A stretch of 64,000 bases of DNA. It comes from Acaryochloris sp. CCMEE 5410 (GTDB lineage Bacteria; Cyanobacteriota; Cyanobacteriia; Thermosynechococcales; Thermosynechococcaceae). A model generated the notes under the pieces. That model made no database searches. It saw only the letters and a program-made list of their open reading frames with translations, and was not told where the DNA came from. The DNA lies in the NCBI RefSeq assembly GCF_000238775.2, contig NZ_AFEJ02000001.1, positions 992,001 through 1,056,000 of the forward strand. Reading direction: 5' to 3'. The position numbers and the translations under genes were made by a program. Positions 28,093 through 39,153 of this stretch are shown here, in pieces (within the stretch, counting starts at the first letter, position 1; the number at the start of each line of letters is the position of its first letter).

Positions 28093-29578
28093 GGGCGTAG
28101 CTAATGGATCGGGGATGCCTTAGACTTCGGAATGGTTACCCCTGGGAATAGGGAGTCAAACCGTTGATTGACCCAGGCAAGCCGCAGCATGAGTAGATGA
28201 TTGAAACCATCCTCACTCCAGCGCATACCAACCCCCTTAAAGCGCTGTTGAATCAGCCACTTACAAGCACTTTCGACCATTCCTGACCCCAGCGGTATCT
28301 GTAGTTGTTCAAAGTGGCGATATTGGATGTGTCGCAGATGGCGCTGGAAATAAGCCTGTACCTGGAGCAACGTCGTAAAAGATTTGCCCGTAAACAATTG
28401 TGAGTGAATCAACATCGTCAAGGACCGCAATACTAATAGGTGTTGCCCATGTCGCAATTGGTGTCGCCAGCGCCGAAACCAGGCTTGGGCTTGAGCAGAG
28501 CGAGCATCCCCAAACATCGCTTTTGTTGCTCGTGCAAGATGGCCTGCTGCATGAAAGAAATCGAGAACTGCCACAGCACAGTGAGAGAACAAGGTGCGGT
28601 AGACTCGCCAGAAGCCTCGCCCCCCATCACTCAACCAGATGACGCTTGGGGCCGATTCAAAGTCTTGTTTGCGGGCTTCGAGGTGCAGTAAGGGGATGAA
28701 CTGGTCGATATCGCCCAATACTGCCACCAGTCTTCGACGTAGTAGTTGGGGGACACGCTTTTGTGCTCGGGTGCCCCGTGTTCCTAGGCGGGCTAAGATA
28801 GCAACTTTGACTTCTCGCCACTGGATTTTTCCCTTGGGGGTTTTCGGGGTGGGGCGAAAGGGCACCATCACACCGTCAGCAGCAATGGCCAAAGGTAGAA
28901 CAGACAACACCTCTGAAATCGCTTCACAAGGAGTCTGGTCACCTGAGGCTTGAGCTTTGAGTTGAGTCTCTAGCTCCTGATAAGCTTTGTTGCCCATGAC
29001 TTGCACCCAACTCCACAAGCTTGATGAGCTGACGGATAAACCACTCCACTGACTCAGCATCCAACTGGCCAGTTCATAGGGCATAAATAGACTTAACAAG
29101 CAGCCTAGACGAACCAATTCTTCACTGCTGTGCTGATAGGAGGTAATCCCAATGGATTGATCCAAAGGAGCGGATAGACTACCTGGACACCTGTGGGGAC
29201 AACGACCCACCCGTCGCTTTCAGGCAATATTTCCCACCAGTGTCTGCATCTGACGAGATTCCCATCCCTTCGAGTGCAAGCGGGTTCCGCAAGTGGGACA
29301 CCTCGGCCATTCCAATACTGTTTTTGCTCGCCGTGAGAGTTCATCCTCCAGAAGCCAGCGAGCCAAAAACAAACCCATTTGCAGAACGATATAAACCATC
29401 TGACTCAGGCTGGGTGCTTCTTTGAGTGCTTCGACCTGTTCTAGAAATTCGTGATGCTCTAGTACGGTTGGCAATTGCGATGTTAGGCTCATGACAAGTT
29501 TTTGATTCGGGTACAGGATCTATTGTCCTTGACCCGTTTTTCTTTGAGCCATACATCCCCGATTCTGTGCTTACGCCC
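28093..29578 (-). mobile_element. ISKra4-like insertion sequence, copy 2
   Basis: 1486-bp element inverted relative to copy 1. Inverted repeats begin GGGCGTA. A perfect 9-bp target duplication, TTGATAATT, flanks it (28084-28092 and 29579-29587). The homopolymers are at full length (A5, A5, G6), so its frame is intact except for the shared TGA. Confidence 0.93.
28101..29492 (-). pseudogene. ISKra4-like transposase with one in-frame TGA
   Basis: One frame of 464 codons from MSLTSQLPTVLEHHEFLEQ (29492) to the end (28101). A single TGA separates a 90-residue N-terminal piece, ending LVGNIA, from a 369-residue piece that opens at GTG 29210 (VGRCPHRCPG). The stop falls between the two cysteine pairs of a zinc-finger-like region. 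A TGG-to-TGA nonsense change or deliberate recoding would both fit. The C-terminal catalytic region is complete. Confidence 0.87.
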
Positions 29579-29764
29579 TTGATAATTGACCTGGGACGTG
29601 GACCATAAAGCCACCCCATATTCCACAAAACAGGATATTGGTATATGGCTTAGAATATCCAACAAACCTGAGACTCGCGCCCATTAGATTAAGCAGACAA
29701 CTGAACATATCGTCAGCAGAAAACGCACCTCAGGATCTCCACCTACAAGTGAACAGGGGCAAAC

Positions 29765-30832
29765 ATGAGAGGAAAACGCTGGTATAGGGCTCTAACAAAT
29801 AATCTTTCTCACAGGCTTCGGCGCTGGCAGTTACTGATATTAGCCGCAGGTTTAGCTTTTAGCATGGTGCTGTTGGGGTCCAGTGCAATGGCCTTTGGCC
29901 GGTCGGTGACCATCGCACAAATGGATCTTCCTCAAACTAAAGCTGAAACAGGACCAACCAATGCTGCCGTCTATCACTTTAAAGTGGGTGACTTTAAGGC
30001 CATGGTGGTGAGTGACGGTACCCTATCCTTTCCGCCAACCTTCTTCGTGCCCAAAGCCGACCCCAAAGCAGTATCAGCGGTACTGAAGGAACATTTTCTC
30101 GAAACCAAAGATGTTTTAGCCCATATCAATGCCCTGTACCTGGAAACCGATGAATATAAAGTTCTGATCGATACAGGTGCAGGGAGTGCCTTTGGTCCCA
30201 CCGCTGGTCATCTGCTGGAAAACCTGGAAGCAGCAGGTATTACTGCCCCAGAGATTGACAAAGTCATTTTGACCCATGCTCACCCAGACCATATCGGCGG
30301 TATTGTAGACGATAAGGGCCAGCTGCGGTTACCCAATGCCCAGTTCTATATCTCCCAGGCAGAATCTGACTTTTGGCTGGCGGATACTGTGGAGCTGCCC
30401 AAATCCCTATTCGATGAGGAAACAAAGGCTAGGACGATTAAGGGGGCAAGGGAGAGACTCAGCGCTATTCAAGATCGGACAACCCTATTTGCCCTGGGCA
30501 GTGAAGTCATTCCCCATATTCAAGCGATTGATTCTAGTGGTCATACCCCTGGACAAGCTTCCTTCCTCATTACGTCTGGCGAAGACAGTCTACTCACCAC
30601 CGGAGATGTTTTCTTTAGCGATCCCCTTAACTTGGAAAACCCAGACTGGGAAGTGGCCTTTGATGGTGACCCTGAACAGGGGGTAATCGCTCGTCGTCAG
30701 TTACTGGAAACGGTTACCACCCAGCGTCGCCTGCTGTTGGTGCCCCATATGCCTTTCCCAGGGCTGGGTCACGTCAGAACTCAAGGGGATGCCTATGGTT
30801 GGGAACCGATCATCTGGCAGTTTGCCGTTTAG
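29765..30832 (+). CDS. Exported metallo-beta-lactamase-fold hydrolase
   Basis: 355 residues. N-terminal signal (RRWQLLILAAGLAFSMVLLGSSAMAFG) indicates export. The metal site is THAHPDHIGG (about 161-170), with a later SSGHTPGQASF and TTGDVFFSD. The layout resembles the quorum-quenching lactonase/methyl-parathion-hydrolase-like group, but the substrate is not established. ATG at 29765. It converges with carB, 15 bases between stop codons. Confidence 0.88.
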   Translation: MRGKRWYRALTNNLSHRLRRWQLLILAAGLAFSMVLLGSSAMAFGRSVTIAQMDLPQTKAETGPTNAAVYHFKVGDFKAMVVSDGTLSFPPTFFVPKADPKAVSAVLKEHFLETKDVLAHINALYLETDEYKVLIDTGAGSAFGPTAGHLLENLEAAGITAPEIDKVILTHAHPDHIGGIVDDKGQLRLPNAQFYISQAESDFWLADTVELPKSLFDEETKARTIKGARERLSAIQDRTTLFALGSEVIPHIQAIDSSGHTPGQASFLITSGEDSLLTTGDVFFSDPLNLENPDWEVAFDGDPEQGVIARRQLLETVTTQRRLLLVPHMPFPGLGHVRTQGDAYGWEPIIWQFAV

Positions 30833-30847
30833 CTGAGCCATTCAAAA

Positions 30848-33800
30848 TCACTGCATTTGCAGGTGATAGTCCTGAATCGCTTTCACATCCATCGTTTCTG
30901 ATTGTAGCGATCGCAAAGCTGCTGCCGTCGCTTTTGCCCCCGCAATCGTCGTAATCAGCGGAATCTTATAGGCCAAAGCCGACCGCCGAATCAAGCGACC
31001 ATCCGCATGGGCATCGCTACCAGAAGGGGTATTGAGAATCAGCTGTACCTGACGATTTTTAATTAAATCCAAAACATTAGGACGGCCTTCATGGAGTTTG
31101 AGCACGGGAGCCACCTCAAACCCTTCGGCCTCCAACACCTTCTGGGTGCCAGCGGTCGCCACTAGCTTGAACCCTAGATCAATTAAATCCCTGACAATGG
31201 GAATTACCGCCTGCTTATCTCGATCGGTCATAGAGACAAAGACAGAGCCGGACTGAGGTAAATCCTGATGGGCTGAGAACTGAGACTTGGCAAAGGCTTT
31301 GCCAAAATCCGTATCAATCCCCATCGCCTCTCCCGTGGAGCGCATTTCAGGACCGAGAATGGTGTCAGTGCCAGGGAATTTAGCGAAGGGCAACACTGCC
31401 TCTTTAACCGAAATATGCTTGGGAATACGCTCCTCTTTAATGCCCAGATCAGCGAGGGTTTGACCCGACATTAAACGGGCCGCCACCTGGGCCAAGGGCA
31501 AGCCAATCGCTTTAGATACAAAAGGCACCGTGCGGGAGGCTCTGGGGTTGGCTTCCAAGATATACACCTGCTCACCCTGAACCGCAAACTGCAGGTTCAT
31601 TAACCCAATCACATTCAGTTGCTGAGCCAGTTGCTTACTCCATTCTCGGATAGTTGCTAGAGTTTCTTCCCCCAGAGACAAAGTAGGAATAGCACAAGCT
31701 GAATCGCCTGAGTGCACGCCTGCTTGCTCAATATGCTCCATAATGCCGCCGATGACGACTTCACCAGTACGGTCTGAGATCGCATCCACGTCCACCTCAA
31801 TGGCATCTTCCAAAAACTTGTCAATCAGGATAGGATGATCTGGTTCCACCTGGACCGCAAAGGTCATATAGCGTTCAAGCTCTGCATCGGAGTAGACAAT
31901 CTCCATTGCCCGTCCCCCCAGCACATAGCTAGGCCGAACTACCACGGGGTACTGAATGCGCTGTGCCACTTCCGTCGCTTCCTGACTACTGCGGGCAATT
32001 CCATTGGGTGGCTGTGTGATATTGAGGGTATGGAGAATCTGCTCAAATCGCTCCCGGTCCTCTGCAATATCAATGGAGTCCGGTGACGTGCCCCAGATCT
32101 TGGGACCATCGGGCTTACCTTGTAAGTAGGTTTGTAGGGGTACCGCTAACTTCAGCGGCGTTTGCCCACCAAACTGGATAATAATCCCTTCCGGGTTTTC
32201 TGCTTCTAGAATATTGAGCACATCTTCTTTGGTCAGGGGCTCAAAATAGAGGCGATCGCTGGTGTCATAGTCTGTGGAGACCGTTTCTGGGTTGGAGTTG
32301 ACCATAATCGTCTCAAAATCATCCGCCTGCAAGGCATAAGACGCATGGCAACAGCAGTAGTCAAACTCAATACCCTGACCAATCCGGTTGGGTCCCGACC
32401 CCAAAATCATCACCTTGCGACGATCGGAGGGCAACACCTCCGATTCCTGCTCATAGGTGGAATAGTAATAGGGCGTCAATGCTTCAAATTCCGCCGCACA
32501 GGTATCCACGGTTTTATAGGCTGGCACTACCCCCAATTGCTTGCGATAGTTGCGAACTTCATCCTCGTTAGCTTGGGTAGCAAAGGCAATCTGCGGATCA
32601 CTAAAGCCTTGCTGCTTAATCTGCCACATCAGATCAGCAGTCAGATCGTACAGATTGGTTTGCTTAAGATACGCTTCCGTCGTCAACAGATCCTGAAAAT
32701 GCCAGAGGAACCAGGGGTCAATCCCAGTAATGTCGTAAATTTCTTCGACGCTCAGTCCTGCCTGCAACGCATGGCGAACAGTGTAAATGCGTTCAGGATT
32801 AGGATTGCGCAGACTCGCCCGAATCTGCTCCAAGCTCGGTAGGTTTTCAGCCTGGTCACAACCCCAGCCAAATCGCCCCGTCTCCAAAGACCGCAACGCC
32901 TTTTGGAAAGATTCCTGGAAGGTGCGACCAATGGCCATCGCCTCACCCACGGACTTCATTTGCGTGGTTAAGGTGGGTTCAGAGCCGGGGAACTTCTCAA
33001 AGGCAAACCGAGGAATCTTGGTAACCACATAGTCAATACTCGGCTCAAAGCTTGCCGGGGTCTTACGGGTGATGTCATTGGGGATTTCGCTCAGGGCATA
33101 ACCCACCGCTAACTTAGCTGCAAACTTGGCAATGGGAAATCCGGTGGCTTTGGACGCCAGGGCCGAGGAGCGGGACACCCGAGGATTCATCTCAATCACG
33201 ATCACTTCGCCATCGTCAGGATTGACCGCAAACTGAATATTCGATCCACCCGTTTCCACTCCAATTTCGCGGATAATCTTAATCGAAGCATCCCGCAACC
33301 GCTGGTATTCCTTATCCGTCAAGGTTTGGGCTGGGGCAACAGTAATCGAGTCCCCCGTATGCACCCCCATTGGGTCAATGTTCTCGATGGAGCAAATAAT
33401 CACTACGTTATCGACCAGATCCCGCATAACCTCCAGTTCATACTCTTTCCAGCCAATCAAGGATTTCTCAATCAAAATCTGAGAAACGGGGCTGGCATCT
33501 AGACCGCTCTGGGCAATGACTTCAAATTCTTCTTGGTTGTAGGCAATGCCTCCACCTGTACCTCCCAAAGTAAAGGCAGGACGGACAATTAAGGGATAAG
33601 TACCAATTTCTTGGGCAATTTGCTGGGATTCTGCCATGGTCTCGGCCAAGCCCGACGGACAAACCCCTAGGCCAATCCGCTCCATGGCTTCCTTAAACAG
33701 CTTGCGGTCTTCCGCCATTTCGATGGCCGGAAGCTTGGCTCCAATCAGCTCTACATTATATTTGTCTAAAACCCCAGCCTTTGCTAGGGTCACCGCCAAG

Positions 33801-34090
33801 TTCAAAGCGGTTTGGCCTCCCATGGTTGGCAGTAAGGCATCCGGTCGCTCTTTGGCGATCACCTTTTCCACCAATTCCGGGGTCAGGGGCTCAATATAGA
33901 TCCGCTCTGCTGTTTCTGGATCCGTCATAATCGTGGCGGGATTAGAGTTAATCAGCACCACTTCATACCCTTCATCCCGCAGAGCCTTACAAGCTTGGGT
34001 GCCAGAATAGTCAAATTCACAGGCTTGCCCAATCACAATTGGCCCAGAACCAATCAGTAGGATTTTGTGTAGATCATCACGACGAGGCAT
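30848..34090 (-). CDS. carB: Carbamoyl-phosphate synthase large subunit
   Basis: 1080 residues, the normal length. Makes carbamoyl phosphate from bicarbonate, ammonia (channelled from CarA) and two ATP for arginine and pyrimidine synthesis. Two ATP-grasp halves: the first starts [23 protein letters not shown], the second (from about 555) [24 protein letters not shown]. The C-terminal 145 residues form the MGS-like allosteric domain ([11 protein letters not shown]...[12 protein letters not shown]). ATG at 34090. No carA in the window. A long intact frame with no frameshift. Confidence 0.98.
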   Translation of the reverse strand: MPRRDDLHKILLIGSGPIVIGQACEFDYSGTQACKALRDEGYEVVLINSNPATIMTDPETAERIYIEPLTPELVEKVIAKERPDALLPTMGGQTALNLAVTLAKAGVLDKYNVELIGAKLPAIEMAEDRKLFKEAMERIGLGVCPSGLAETMAESQQIAQEIGTYPLIVRPAFTLGGTGGGIAYNQEEFEVIAQSGLDASPVSQILIEKSLIGWKEYELEVMRDLVDNVVIICSIENIDPMGVHTGDSITVAPAQTLTDKEYQRLRDASIKIIREIGVETGGSNIQFAVNPDDGEVIVIEMNPRVSRSSALASKATGFPIAKFAAKLAVGYALSEIPNDITRKTPASFEPSIDYVVTKIPRFAFEKFPGSEPTLTTQMKSVGEAMAIGRTFQESFQKALRSLETGRFGWGCDQAENLPSLEQIRASLRNPNPERIYTVRHALQAGLSVEEIYDITGIDPWFLWHFQDLLTTEAYLKQTNLYDLTADLMWQIKQQGFSDPQIAFATQANEDEVRNYRKQLGVVPAYKTVDTCAAEFEALTPYYYSTYEQESEVLPSDRRKVMILGSGPNRIGQGIEFDYCCCHASYALQADDFETIMVNSNPETVSTDYDTSDRLYFEPLTKEDVLNILEAENPEGIIIQFGGQTPLKLAVPLQTYLQGKPDGPKIWGTSPDSIDIAEDRERFEQILHTLNITQPPNGIARSSQEATEVAQRIQYPVVVRPSYVLGGRAMEIVYSDAELERYMTFAVQVEPDHPILIDKFLEDAIEVDVDAISDRTGEVVIGGIMEHIEQAGVHSGDSACAIPTLSLGEETLATIREWSKQLAQQLNVIGLMNLQFAVQGEQVYILEANPRASRTVPFVSKAIGLPLAQVAARLMSGQTLADLGIKEERIPKHISVKEAVLPFAKFPGTDTILGPEMRSTGEAMGIDTDFGKAFAKSQFSAHQDLPQSGSVFVSMTDRDKQAVIPIVRDLIDLGFKLVATAGTQKVLEAEGFEVAPVLKLHEGRPNVLDLIKNRQVQLILNTPSGSDAHADGRLIRRSALAYKIPLITTIAGAKATAAALRSLQSETMDVKAIQDYHLQMQ

Positions 34091-35243
34091 AAGCTAGGGA
34101 CTTCTTAGAGATAGGCAGGCTAGGAATTAAACCTGAGTCAGATCAGATCCTTCTCAGGCGTAGTCAGGGACTTCAATTTCCACTCCTAAGGATTGTGACA
34201 TCCTCTGGTTTTAACCGCTAGTCAATCTTGAGGATTCGGCACCTTGAACAGATTATTCGGATAGGGACCATAGAGAGCGGCAAGGTAGCATCTTCATGCT
34301 AAGCACTCAAACAAGCTTGCTAAAACTATTCAACTGAAATCAACAACATTATCTTTTTAGATAACATCCTGACAGCTTTTGCCTTACTCCAAACAATAGA
34401 GTTTTGATAATTTTCTTGTGATCTTCGATACAGTTTCCAAGATTTTATTGAGCGATTCAACTGACATCTATGGCATTAGCTTCTTACTAAAAGATCCTGA
34501 CAGCTTTAGTCTTGCCAAAGACAATACAGTTTTGATGATTTTTTGTGACTTGCAATACAGTTTTCTAGATTTTTCCAACGATTCATCTAGAATCAAAAAC
34601 ATTATCTTATCTGACAATATCCTGACAACTTTAACCTCACCTAAGGCAATAGAATTTTGGTATTTTTTTGTAATCTTCAATACAGTTAACAAGGTTTTCT
34701 ATATTCTGATAATCTTCACCTCTATGGAAAAAGGCAGATCGGTTATGAGATAACGTTCTGGACAATCAGGTTCATCGGTTCTTCATGCTTGATACATAGA
34801 GGCAGCCCTTCCAAATCAACGCCTAGCCTGCTGGATAAGCCATCTCTATCACAAAATTTTTTTGGACTTTACTACTCACAATATGTGGATGAAGTTTAAG
34901 CAGCTGATCCCTCGATGTCCTAAGAAGTAATCAACACATGTCCAAAATTCCCTTGCCAAAGGGATACACACTAAGTAACCGAATCAATCCAAAAGGTTTA
35001 TCAGAATTCACTGAACTTTAAATAGCTTATTTTTTTTTAGTGTGTTACTATCTCTTTCAAGGAAAGTTAATCGTTCTTATACAAAACTGAATACGATACT
35101 TCTATTTTCTTGAAAGCTAGATAGAAACTTATTTCTCTATGTGTTCTGTCAACAGATTCGAGTTTCTTGAGCAGATGAAGTGGGGCTAGGTTAAAGGGTT
35201 TGTCTCATCACTTTTAATTTCCTAACCTGCAGAAATCTTCCCA
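34091..35243. other. Long intergenic leader upstream of the polysaccharide locus
   Basis: 1.15 kb without a convincing gene between divergent carB and the exopolysaccharide genes. AT-rich. 34329-34708 holds a threefold tandem repeat, listed separately. The remaining part up to 35243 shows no repeat or RNA I can recognise. It should contain the locus promoter. Confidence 0.6.
34329..34708. repeat. Three diverged tandem repeats of about 126 bp
   Basis: Units start at 34329, 34456 and 34582. Shared blocks are TTCAACTGA or TTCATCTAGA, ATCCTGACAGCTTT, CAATAGAGTTTTGATAATTT and the ATACAGTTT-CAAG/AGATTTT end. Identity is only moderate, so the array is old. A 111-codon plus-strand frame (34418-34753) and a minus-strand frame cross it, but neither has a ribosome-binding site or a known domain. 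Confidence 0.75.
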
Positions 35244-36920
35244 ATGGAATTTCACATTATGACAGAGAACACGTTGGGTCAAATTCTCATACATAACCAA
35301 TTAATCGACCAAGATACGCTCACTCGAGCACTACAACAACAGAGGATTTTTTTTGATCAATCTGATTGGAAACTCCTGGGAGAAATCTTAGTCGAATCAG
35401 GAGATATCTGTCGCAAAGACTTGTGGGCTGCTTTAGATTGGCAATCTAAAGTATTTGATATCGAATTATTTACCCTCCACCCTCATCCTTCGGTGCGGAG
35501 TCGACTGAAACGATTGTTAGATGTGTTGGGGGCCATCATCGGCATAGCTATGATGCTGGTTTTGCTGCCCTTAATTGCATTCGCTATTGTGCTTGATTCG
35601 CCAGGGGCAATTTTCTTCACTCAATATCGGGTGGGCTTACGAGGAAAACAGTTTAGAATTCTAAAGTTTCGGACTATGGTGCGAAATGCAGAGCGAACTA
35701 AGCTGAAAACGACAGGAAATCAGCAGTACAAATTCTTTACTGTTCGGAATGATCCTAGGGTCACCAGAGTCGGTAAATTTCTGCGTAAAACTCACTTAGA
35801 CGAACTCCCTCAATTTATCAATGTTTTGAGAGGTGAAATGAGCTTAGTGGGCACTCGTCCTCCCACGCTGGATGAAGTGAAAGTTTACTCAAGAGAAGAT
35901 TGGCAACGGCTCTGTATCAAACCAGGAATGACGGGGCTATGGCAAACCAGTCGACAGAAATATCGGGCTGATTTTAAAAGAGTAGTCGAGCTGGATATGA
36001 ACTATGTCAGTCAATGGCAATTAGGGCTGGATCTTAAGGTCATTATTTACACAATATTACAGGTGCTATTGGGTCGCCGATGGGGTCGATATCTAACCAT
36101 AAGCACCAGCAATCATCAAGATAAAGTGACGATTTTAAATCTACCGATTGACAATCTCACTAAAGGACAATTTCTCCAAAAACTGAACCGAGGTGTTGTG
36201 TTCACGGCTAACGTCGATCATCTAATGAAGCTGCAGTACGACCAGGAATTTTGTCAGGCTTATAGTCAGGCTGATTTCAGAACTTGTGACAGTCAAATCC
36301 TTGTATATGCCTCTCAGTTTTTGGGTCAGCCTATTCAAGAAAGGTTATCGGGATCTGACTTATTCCCTGAGTTCTGTCGTTTCCATCGAGACAATGAAAA
36401 TATTAGAGTTTTTCTCCTAGGTGGATCTAAAAATGTCGCCCAAAGAGCTCAGGCTAAAATCAATCGACGATTGGGGCGAAATATTATTGTTGGAGCCCAT
36501 TCTCCTTCCTTCGGCATAGTGGAAAAACCCCAAGAATGTTTAGAAATTGTTGACCAAATCAATCAATACCAACCGACTGTCTTAGCGGTTTGCCTCGGTG
36601 CTCCCAACCAAGAGAAATGGATTTGTCGATATAAAGATCGATTACCCTCAGTAAAAATATTTTTAGCCATTGGCGCCACGATAGATTTTGAGTCCGGTAG
36701 CCAACAGCGATCTCCTCAATGGGTTAGCAATTTAGGGTTCGAATGGCTGCACCGACTAATATCTGAGCCAGAACGTCTGTGGAAACGATATTTGATCGAT
36801 GATATTCCTTTTTTCTGGTTACTACTAAAGCAAAAAATGGGGCTCTATTCTCCACCCTTCTCAATTCACGAGCAACGGGACTATCCATTTGCCTCAACTA
36901 CTTTAGAAAAGCGGATGTAA
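35244..36920 (+). CDS. MshEN-like domain + phosphoglycosyl transferase + WecG/TagA transferase fusion
   Basis: 558 residues in three parts. Residues 8-75 hold two LGxIL-x-x-x-x-x-x-x-x-x-L-x-x-AL-x-x-Q units resembling the c-di-GMP-binding MshEN domain. Residues 85-275 are a polyprenyl-phosphate sugar-1-phosphate transferase (one hydrophobic segment, KFRTMVRNAE, FLRKTHLDELPQFINVLRGEMSLVGTRP, KPGMTGLWQ). Residues 295-530 are a WecG/TagA/CpsF (GT26) transferase (TANVDHLMKL, VFLLGGSKNVA, VCLGAPNQEKWI, IGATIDFESGS). It would start the lipid-linked repeat unit and perhaps add the second sugar. ATG at 35259 is an alternative start. The Wzc-like gene follows after 6 bases. Confidence 0.87.
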   Translation: MEFHIMTENTLGQILIHNQLIDQDTLTRALQQQRIFFDQSDWKLLGEILVESGDICRKDLWAALDWQSKVFDIELFTLHPHPSVRSRLKRLLDVLGAIIGIAMMLVLLPLIAFAIVLDSPGAIFFTQYRVGLRGKQFRILKFRTMVRNAERTKLKTTGNQQYKFFTVRNDPRVTRVGKFLRKTHLDELPQFINVLRGEMSLVGTRPPTLDEVKVYSREDWQRLCIKPGMTGLWQTSRQKYRADFKRVVELDMNYVSQWQLGLDLKVIIYTILQVLLGRRWGRYLTISTSNHQDKVTILNLPIDNLTKGQFLQKLNRGVVFTANVDHLMKLQYDQEFCQAYSQADFRTCDSQILVYASQFLGQPIQERLSGSDLFPEFCRFHRDNENIRVFLLGGSKNVAQRAQAKINRRLGRNIIVGAHSPSFGIVEKPQECLEIVDQINQYQPTVLAVCLGAPNQEKWICRYKDRLPSVKIFLAIGATIDFESGSQQRSPQWVSNLGFEWLHRLISEPERLWKRYLIDDIPFFWLLLKQKMGLYSPPFSIHEQRDYPFASTTLEKRM

Positions 36921-36926
36921 CACCTG

Positions 36927-39095
36927 ATGGAATCAAGAGAAGCAATCGACATCAATCTGAATCAATATTTAGAAAAGATTAGACAACATTGGCAACCGGT
37001 CGTCACTGTTTTCGGTGTAACGGTCGCACTATCCTGCCTCACGTCTGTCTTTGTCAAACCCTCTTATGTGGCAGAGGGCAAACTTAGGTTCAAAGTAAAT
37101 CCGCCTCCCCTTTCCACAGAAATTGATGAAAAGTCAGGAGAGTTACGGCCTCTCGTTGCTACCCAAAATCCATTAAGTACAGAAATTGAAGTTATCTACG
37201 CTAAGCCTTTATTGCAAAATATGATTGACGTGCTGAGCTTAGAGAATTCTCAAGGAGACACACTCCGCCCAAAAGAAGTCTTGCAAAAACTCAGTGTTGA
37301 CATCATTGCTGGGACAGATGTCCTGAAGCTCTCCTACGAGAGCGATCAACCTCAGGAAGCTGCCAGGGTAGTGAACACCCTGATGCGTCTCTATATCTAT
37401 GGCAATATTCAAAATCAGCGTTCACGAGCACTTTCTGCCCGAAAGTTTATTGCCGCCCAGCTGCCCCAACGCGAGTCGGTGGTGCGAGAAGCGGAAGAGA
37501 ACTTAAGCCGATTTAAAGAGAAGCACAACATTGTCGATTTAAAGGAGGAAGAAGAAGCTACAGTTAGTGCCATTTCAAAACTCGACAGCGAAATTACGTT
37601 AGCGCAAAGTGAGTTTGATGCAGCAGTGGCTCGCTCAACAACCCTTAGGAATCAGGTCGGCTTAAGTTCCCTGAATGCGATCGCAGCGAATAAGCTAAGT
37701 CAATCATCAGAAATCAAGGAAATATTACGGGAACTCCAAAGCGTTGAACGTCAGTTGGCCACAGCTCAGAAAGACTTTCAAGAAGGATTCCCCACCGTCG
37801 TTAGTCTCAAGGATAGACGGTCAGCGCTTCGGGCTTTACTTCGCCAAAAGACCCAGAAAACCATCCAAGGGGATTCATTATCAGCAGCTGTGCGTGCCGA
37901 TATCGATGATCCTGAACAAAATACAATTAATGATTTTCTCTCAGCAGAGGTTCAACGGCAAGCAGTTGCTAAGCGTTTAGCCTCTTTAAGGCGGGGTCGT
38001 TCTACCTACAATCGTCGGACCCAAACGCTACCGAAGCTGAGACAAGTTCTACGTGAACTTGAGCGAAAGTCAGAAGCAGCCCAGTCAACCTACGAAACGC
38101 TGTTAAAAAACTTGCAAGAACTCCAGGTTGCTGAAAATACCAACACGAGTAGTGCTCAGATAATTGAGCAAGCACTTACCCCAACAGAAGGGACGACCCT
38201 CAAGAAGAAAGCAACCGTGATTGCTTTTGGAATTTTGTTGGGAGCTTTTCTGGCTTCAGCATCCGTTCCCATATTAGGAATGCGACAAGAGTACTTCTTA
38301 AAGTCAAAGATGAAATCCCTTGAAGATTCGATTGATTCCCTTCAAGGTCTCCTGGATTACCCGATATGGTCCGTCATCCCACACATTGAGTTAAAACATC
38401 AAATGAGCGATCACACCCCCAGTTCCCTCATCTCCATGCTGGGGGAGATGCATCGCATGATCAGAGCGAATCCCCAGCTCTTAAGCGATGATCATTCACT
38501 CAAATCACTGGTTGTCACCAGTATTGATGTTCAAGAAGGGAAATCAACGGTTGCAGCTAATTTGGCCATAGCAATGGCTCAGCTAGAACAGCGAGTTCTA
38601 CTTATTGACGCCAATTTGCAAAGCCCTAAACAGCATCACCTCTTCAATCTTCCCAATGAGCTAGGACTGTCAACTGCCATTAAAGACACTTCAATTCGAC
38701 CTGCTGAAGTCAAGATGATTATTCATCGGGTACCAGGCAATCTAGATGTCCTCACATCAGGCTCGAAACCAGCTAGTCCCATGAGCCTGCTCAGTAGTGA
38801 ACGAATGCATTTGTTAATGCAGTATTTTGCCTGGAACTATGACTTCGTCATCTTCGATACATCTCCGTTATTGGATGTGGTTGGGACCTCAGCACTAGCC
38901 AATATGGCAGATGGTGTTCTTTTTGTGACCAATCCAACCATGACTCAATCCAAGGAACTAGAAATAGCAACAGAAATCATCAATCAATTCGAACCCAACA
39001 TCATTGGCACAGTGGTCAACAACGGAAAAACACAGGACCACTCTAAGGGCCATTTACCTAGTTTCAGAATCGACTTAGCTAGACAAAGCACCTAG
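36927..39095 (+). CDS. Wzc-like chain-length/ATPase protein, atypical
   Basis: 722 residues. N-terminal Wzz domain with a first membrane segment (VTVFGVTVALSCLTSVFV), a long coiled-coil middle (about 180-420), a second segment (AFGILLGAFLASASVPIL) and a C-terminal BY-kinase/ParA-like ATPase domain. Expected to control polysaccharide chain length and export with the neighbouring flippase and polymerase. The ATPase motifs are altered: Walker A is DVQEGKST rather than PGEGKST, Walker A' is LLIDANLQSP rather than LLIDADLRRP. The tail has no tyrosine cluster. Autokinase activity is therefore doubtful. Confidence 0.88.
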   Translation: MESREAIDINLNQYLEKIRQHWQPVVTVFGVTVALSCLTSVFVKPSYVAEGKLRFKVNPPPLSTEIDEKSGELRPLVATQNPLSTEIEVIYAKPLLQNMIDVLSLENSQGDTLRPKEVLQKLSVDIIAGTDVLKLSYESDQPQEAARVVNTLMRLYIYGNIQNQRSRALSARKFIAAQLPQRESVVREAEENLSRFKEKHNIVDLKEEEEATVSAISKLDSEITLAQSEFDAAVARSTTLRNQVGLSSLNAIAANKLSQSSEIKEILRELQSVERQLATAQKDFQEGFPTVVSLKDRRSALRALLRQKTQKTIQGDSLSAAVRADIDDPEQNTINDFLSAEVQRQAVAKRLASLRRGRSTYNRRTQTLPKLRQVLRELERKSEAAQSTYETLLKNLQELQVAENTNTSSAQIIEQALTPTEGTTLKKKATVIAFGILLGAFLASASVPILGMRQEYFLKSKMKSLEDSIDSLQGLLDYPIWSVIPHIELKHQMSDHTPSSLISMLGEMHRMIRANPQLLSDDHSLKSLVVTSIDVQEGKSTVAANLAIAMAQLEQRVLLIDANLQSPKQHHLFNLPNELGLSTAIKDTSIRPAEVKMIIHRVPGNLDVLTSGSKPASPMSLLSSERMHLLMQYFAWNYDFVIFDTSPLLDVVGTSALANMADGVLFVTNPTMTQSKELEIATEIINQFEPNIIGTVVNNGKTQDHSKGHLPSFRIDLARQST

Positions 39096-39153
39096 TAATA
39101 GGTCGCACATGTAAATATCCATTTATTCAAACCAATAAAATCAGTGATCATTT

